64,000 nt of DNA from the NCBI GenBank assembly GCA_018268755.1, contig JAFDVW010000003.1:153278-217277 (forward strand). Reading direction: 5' to 3'. Of this stretch, positions 61,405 through 64,000 are shown in pieces. The DNA comes from Acidobacteriota bacterium (GTDB lineage: Bacteria > Acidobacteriota > Terriglobia > Terriglobales > Acidobacteriaceae). Position numbers and translations under genes: made by a program. The number at the start of each line of letters is the position of its first letter. Position 1 is the first letter of the stretch. The notes under the pieces were generated by a model. It was given only the letters and a program-made list of their open reading frames with translations. It did no database searches and was not told the origin of the DNA.

Positions 61405-62415
61405 TTATGTCCCCTGTTCCATGGCTTCAATCACCGAGTCGGCGAACTCGGAGGTGCCGGCGCTGCCGCCGACGTCGCGGGTCAGCTTCTCTTTGGTGCG
61501 ATAGACCCTTTCCAGTGCGTTCTTGATCTTGGCTTCGGCTTCCAGTTCGCCGAGATGGCGCAGCATCAGCTGAGCGGAACGGATGACGGCTGTGGGATTG
61601 GCCAGGTTCTTGCCGGCGATGTCTGGGGCTGAGCCGTGCACCGCTTCGAAGATGGCGCAGTGTTCGCCCAGGTTGGCGCTGGGGACGAAGCCCAGTCCGC
61701 CGACGAAGGCCGCGCACAGGTCGGAGATGATATCGCCGTAGAGATTTTCCATCACCAGGATGTCGTACTGATAGGGGTTCATCACCAGCTGCATGCAGGT
61801 GTTGTCCACGATATGTTCGGCATAGGTGACTTCGGGGAAGTCCTTGGCCACGTTACGGGCGCAACGCAGGAATAACCCATCCGAAAGCTTCATGATGTTG
61901 GCTTTGTGGATGGCATGCACTTTCTTGCGCCCGTTCTTGCGGGCATATTCGAAGGCGAATTTAGCGATGCGCGTCGAAGCCTTCTCGGTGATGATCTTCA
62001 GACTCTCGACCACCCCGGGGACAACTTCGTGCTCCAGGCCGGAATAAAGGCTCTCGGTATTCTCGCGCACGATAATCAGGTCGACGTCGGGATAGCGTGT
62101 GGGGATGTGCGGCAGATTGCTGATAGGACGGAAGTTGGCGAAGAGATCAAACTTCTTGCGCAGGGCCACGTTGATGCTGGAAAATCCGCCGCCCACGGGC
62201 GTCGTCACCGGCCCCTTGAGCGCCACGTGGGTGCGTTCCACGGATTCGATCAGCTCTTTGGGGATGTATTCGTGGTATTTCTCGTAGGCTTCGGCGCCGG
62301 CCTGAAAGCTCTCCCACTCGAACTTCAATCCGGTGGCTTCGACAATGCGCACCGCCGCGCGAGTGACTTCTGGACCAATACCATCTCCGGGAATCAACGT
62401 GATCTTATAAGGCAT
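61405..62415 (-). CDS. NAD-dependent isocitrate dehydrogenase
   Basis: 336 residues of the decarboxylating dehydrogenase family. Substrate motif: VIRENTE-like LIIVRENTESLYSG; metal-binding ENLYGDIISDLCAAFVGGLG; and nucleotide-site GSAPDIAGKNLANP, whose residues favour NAD over NADP. The short form with FSSINVALRKKFDLFANFRP is the monomer type related to 3-isopropylmalate dehydrogenase, so leuB must be considered, but the SSINVALRK substrate loop favours isocitrate. It fits the scattered TCA genes in the window. Confidence 0.87.
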   Translation of the reverse strand: MPYKITLIPGDGIGPEVTRAAVRIVEATGLKFEWESFQAGAEAYEKYHEYIPKELIESVERTHVALKGPVTTPVGGGFSSINVALRKKFDLFANFRPISNLPHIPTRYPDVDLIIVRENTESLYSGLEHEVVPGVVESLKIITEKASTRIAKFAFEYARKNGRKKVHAIHKANIMKLSDGLFLRCARNVAKDFPEVTYAEHIVDNTCMQLVMNPYQYDILVMENLYGDIISDLCAAFVGGLGFVPSANLGEHCAIFEAVHGSAPDIAGKNLANPTAVIRSAQLMLRHLGELEAEAKIKNALERVYRTKEKLTRDVGGSAGTSEFADSVIEAMEQGT

Positions 62416-62466
62416 ATATTTGGAATATCGGGCTAAGGCAATTTGAACTTGAAACGGAAAACCAGA

Positions 62467-62961
62467 TTAATTCTTTAACGGCACTTTGGGCCGGACTTCG
62501 GTAGCGTCCTTGCTCTTCAGCAGGTCTTTCAGCTCGGCCATGAATTCCTGCACGTCTTTGAAATCCAGATAGACTGAAGCGAAACGCACATAGGCCACTT
62601 TGTCATGGCGGCGCAGGCGGTTCATGATCAGTTCGCCCAGTTCACTGGTTTTACGCTCGCGCTCGGGCGACTCGATGACAAAGGTCTCCGCCTCGTTCAC
62701 GATCTGCTCCAGCTTGCTGATGGGGACGGGACGCTTTTCACAAGCGCGCAACAGGCCATTCAGAATTTTCTGGCGGTCGAATTTTTCCCGGCGTCCGTCC
62801 TTTTTCACCACCATGTAAGGGATTTCGTCGATGCGCTCGTAGGTGGTGAAGCGCTTTTCACACTTCAGGCACTCGCGGCGGCGGCGAATGGAATCGGCTT
62901 CCTTGCTCTCGCGCGAGTCCACCACTTTGTCGTTGGCAAAGCCGCAAAAAGGACACTTCAT
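62467..62961 (-). CDS. nrdR: Ribonucleotide reductase repressor NrdR
   Basis: 164 residues starting MKCPFCGFANDKVVDSR. The zinc ribbon is CPFC and CLKCEKRFTTYERI, and the ATP-cone follows (VVKKDGRREKFDRQKILNGL). NrdR binds NrdR boxes before ribonucleotide reductase genes in an ATP/dATP-dependent manner. No nrd gene or NrdR box was seen here. ATG 62961 is chosen over upstream codons because it gives the conserved MxCPFC start. Confidence 0.96.
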   Translation of the reverse strand: MKCPFCGFANDKVVDSRESKEADSIRRRRECLKCEKRFTTYERIDEIPYMVVKKDGRREKFDRQKILNGLLRACEKRPVPISKLEQIVNEAETFVIESPERERKTSELGELIMNRLRRHDKVAYVRFASVYLDFKDVQEFMAELKDLLKSKDATEVRPKVPLKN

Positions 62962-63098
62962 GGTTGTAGGGAAGAACACCTATTGTAACAGGAGGGCGCG
63001 CGCGACACAGGACATGCCGGAAACGGGTGCCGGGAAAAGTAATGCCGGAAAGCCTCAGAGCACAAGGAGTTTCTTCGAGACAAGGCGGGACCCTGGGG

Positions 63099-64000
63099 TT
63101 AACTGGAGGCAGCTGGATCCGGAACGTCTTCCTCCTCGCGATGGCTCTCTTTCGAAAGCTTCACCAATGAGAGGCGGGCGCGGTGAGCGATCAGCAGCCC
63201 GATCGGCACGATGGCGAAGAAGGTCACCAGCCAGAGCATGATGCCGCAGCTGGCGGCCAGCTCGGGCGAAACGTCAAAGACATGCTGCAAGGTGGCGATG
63301 GTCGCCAGCTGGGAGCCGCCGCCGACCCCCGGCAGCTGGATCAACGATCCCACCATGCTCGAACCCATGAGCAGTAAAACCTGGGTCTGGGGGATTTCCA
63401 GCTCGGGATGGCCGTAGGCATGGGCCACTTCCTTGTAGGCCACGGCAATCATGCACCACATGACCAGCGAAACCACGGTAATCAGCAGGAAGGACAAGGG
63501 GCCATGGATGGTATTCAGGCCGCCGCGAAATTCACGGATACGCAGCGCCAGCTTGTGGCCCACGGTGGAGGCGCGCTGCGAGAATCGCCGTCCCACCCAG
63601 TCCGCCAGCTCTTCGCCCTTCCAGCTCAACACACAGGCCCCCGTACCCATCAGGGCGACCAGTCCGACCAGGACAAAGCCCAACTCGCGAAATTTGCTGT
63701 AGTAGCTCAGTTCTCGCGGGCCGGGGGTGAAGAAAAGCGCGATCACCAGCAGTAAGGCGTAAGCCCCGATATCGAAGATGCGTTCTACTGCCCATACGGC
63801 AAGTTGCGAGGAAAAGCTCAAGTCTTGCTTGTGGGCAATGAGATAAGGCCGGATGAGTTCGCCCGGACGCCCCAGCAACGCCAGCCCGGTAAAGCCGATG
63901 ATCGTCGGAGGGAGCATCTGCAGCGCCGTGGCTTTAGGACGCACCGGGCGCAGAAACAGCTTCCAGCGAATGGCGCGCATGGCATAACCCAGATAAATCA
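63099..64000 (-). CDS. Lysylphosphatidylglycerol synthase TM-region family protein, partial
   Basis: At least 300 residues; the frame runs off the window's right end. Its last coded residues upstream of the first Met read IYLGYAMRAIRWKLFLRP, which is the usual inside of this family, so the gene starts beyond 64000. About six helices are visible, with the family pattern GFTGLALLGRPGELIRPYLI and LPGVGGGSQLATIATLQHVF. Members (UPF0104/AglD) are lipid-linked flippase- or LPG-flippase-like; here no catalytic synthase domain is seen. The C terminus is acidic (SHREEEDVPDPAASS). Confidence 0.85.
   Translation of the reverse strand, partial: IYLGYAMRAIRWKLFLRPVRPKATALQMLPPTIIGFTGLALLGRPGELIRPYLIAHKQDLSFSSQLAVWAVERIFDIGAYALLLVIALFFTPGPRELSYYSKFRELGFVLVGLVALMGTGACVLSWKGEELADWVGRRFSQRASTVGHKLALRIREFRGGLNTIHGPLSFLLITVVSLVMWCMIAVAYKEVAHAYGHPELEIPQTQVLLLMGSSMVGSLIQLPGVGGGSQLATIATLQHVFDVSPELAASCGIMLWLVTFFAIVPIGLLIAHRARLSLVKLSKESHREEEDVPDPAASS

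Overview
The window is GC-rich, gene-dense bacterial chromosome. It fits an aerobic member of the Acidobacteriota (Terriglobia-like). That assignment is an inference from gene content: a split cytochrome b complex with a giant multiheme cytochrome c, a bacillithiol-type YpdA reductase, an MbfA-type ferritin-VIT1 protein, a UbiA/UbiD pair, and intergenic DNA full of short hairpin repeats. No rRNA, phage, transposase or CRISPR array was seen, and one tRNA gene (Ser, anticodon CGA) is present.

Layout. 1-7 kb: tail of an unknown gene, NAD synthetase, a DsbA-like thiol protein, a TPR-secretin and an S46 exopeptidase. 7-11 kb: citrate synthase, then cysteine desulfurase and the tRNA thiolase MnmA, each ended by a clear terminator. 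10.8-19.3 kb: YtxG/YtxH-like stress proteins, a zinc-ribbon protein, a UbiA prenyltransferase, MbfA, a BON protein, tRNA-Ser, TadA, an M13 peptidase and an orphan NuoI-like ferredoxin. 19.4-23.8 kb: a four-gene polyamine block (AguA, AguB, deoxyhypusine-synthase-like enzyme, pyruvoyl arginine decarboxylase) that can be read as a complete arginine to putrescine to longer polyamine route. 24-33 kb: a POTRA-only protein, a LysR regulator, glutamine synthetase with a conserved adenylylation tyrosine, a glutathione peroxidase, and GlnE. 33-47 kb: a B12-binding radical SAM protein, a UbiD decarboxylase, a MarR-GNAT fusion with twin operators over its own start, a serine protease, an M23 peptidase, fumarase, YpdA, an MFS exporter, carbonic anhydrase, pterin dehydratase and a Rieske oxygenase. 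47-49 kb: RNase T2, SSB and a ferredoxin.

49-61 kb is the most distinctive part. Ten co-oriented minus-strand genes encode a Rieske protein with a duplicated N-terminal motif, cytochrome b6-like and subunit IV-like proteins, an eight-heme cytochrome c of 1085 residues, a cupredoxin-like lipoprotein, an ABC-2 exporter with a tiny membrane partner, a DUF420 protein and a HEAT-repeat/barrel-sandwich membrane protein. Ferrochelatase lies just upstream. I read this as an alternative quinol:cytochrome c oxidoreductase together with its electron carrier and assembly factors. Isocitrate dehydrogenase, NrdR and a partial flippase-like membrane protein close the window.

The intergenic DNA is a second theme. 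Several unrelated-looking repeat families share one design: conserved flanks around stem-loops whose arms differ from copy to copy yet stay self-complementary, including one clean compensatory base-pair change. They cluster at 12.2-12.5, 19.25-19.46, 21.5-22.0, 43.05-43.2, 46.9-47.0, 48.4-49.2, 56.9-57.0 and 58-59 kb.
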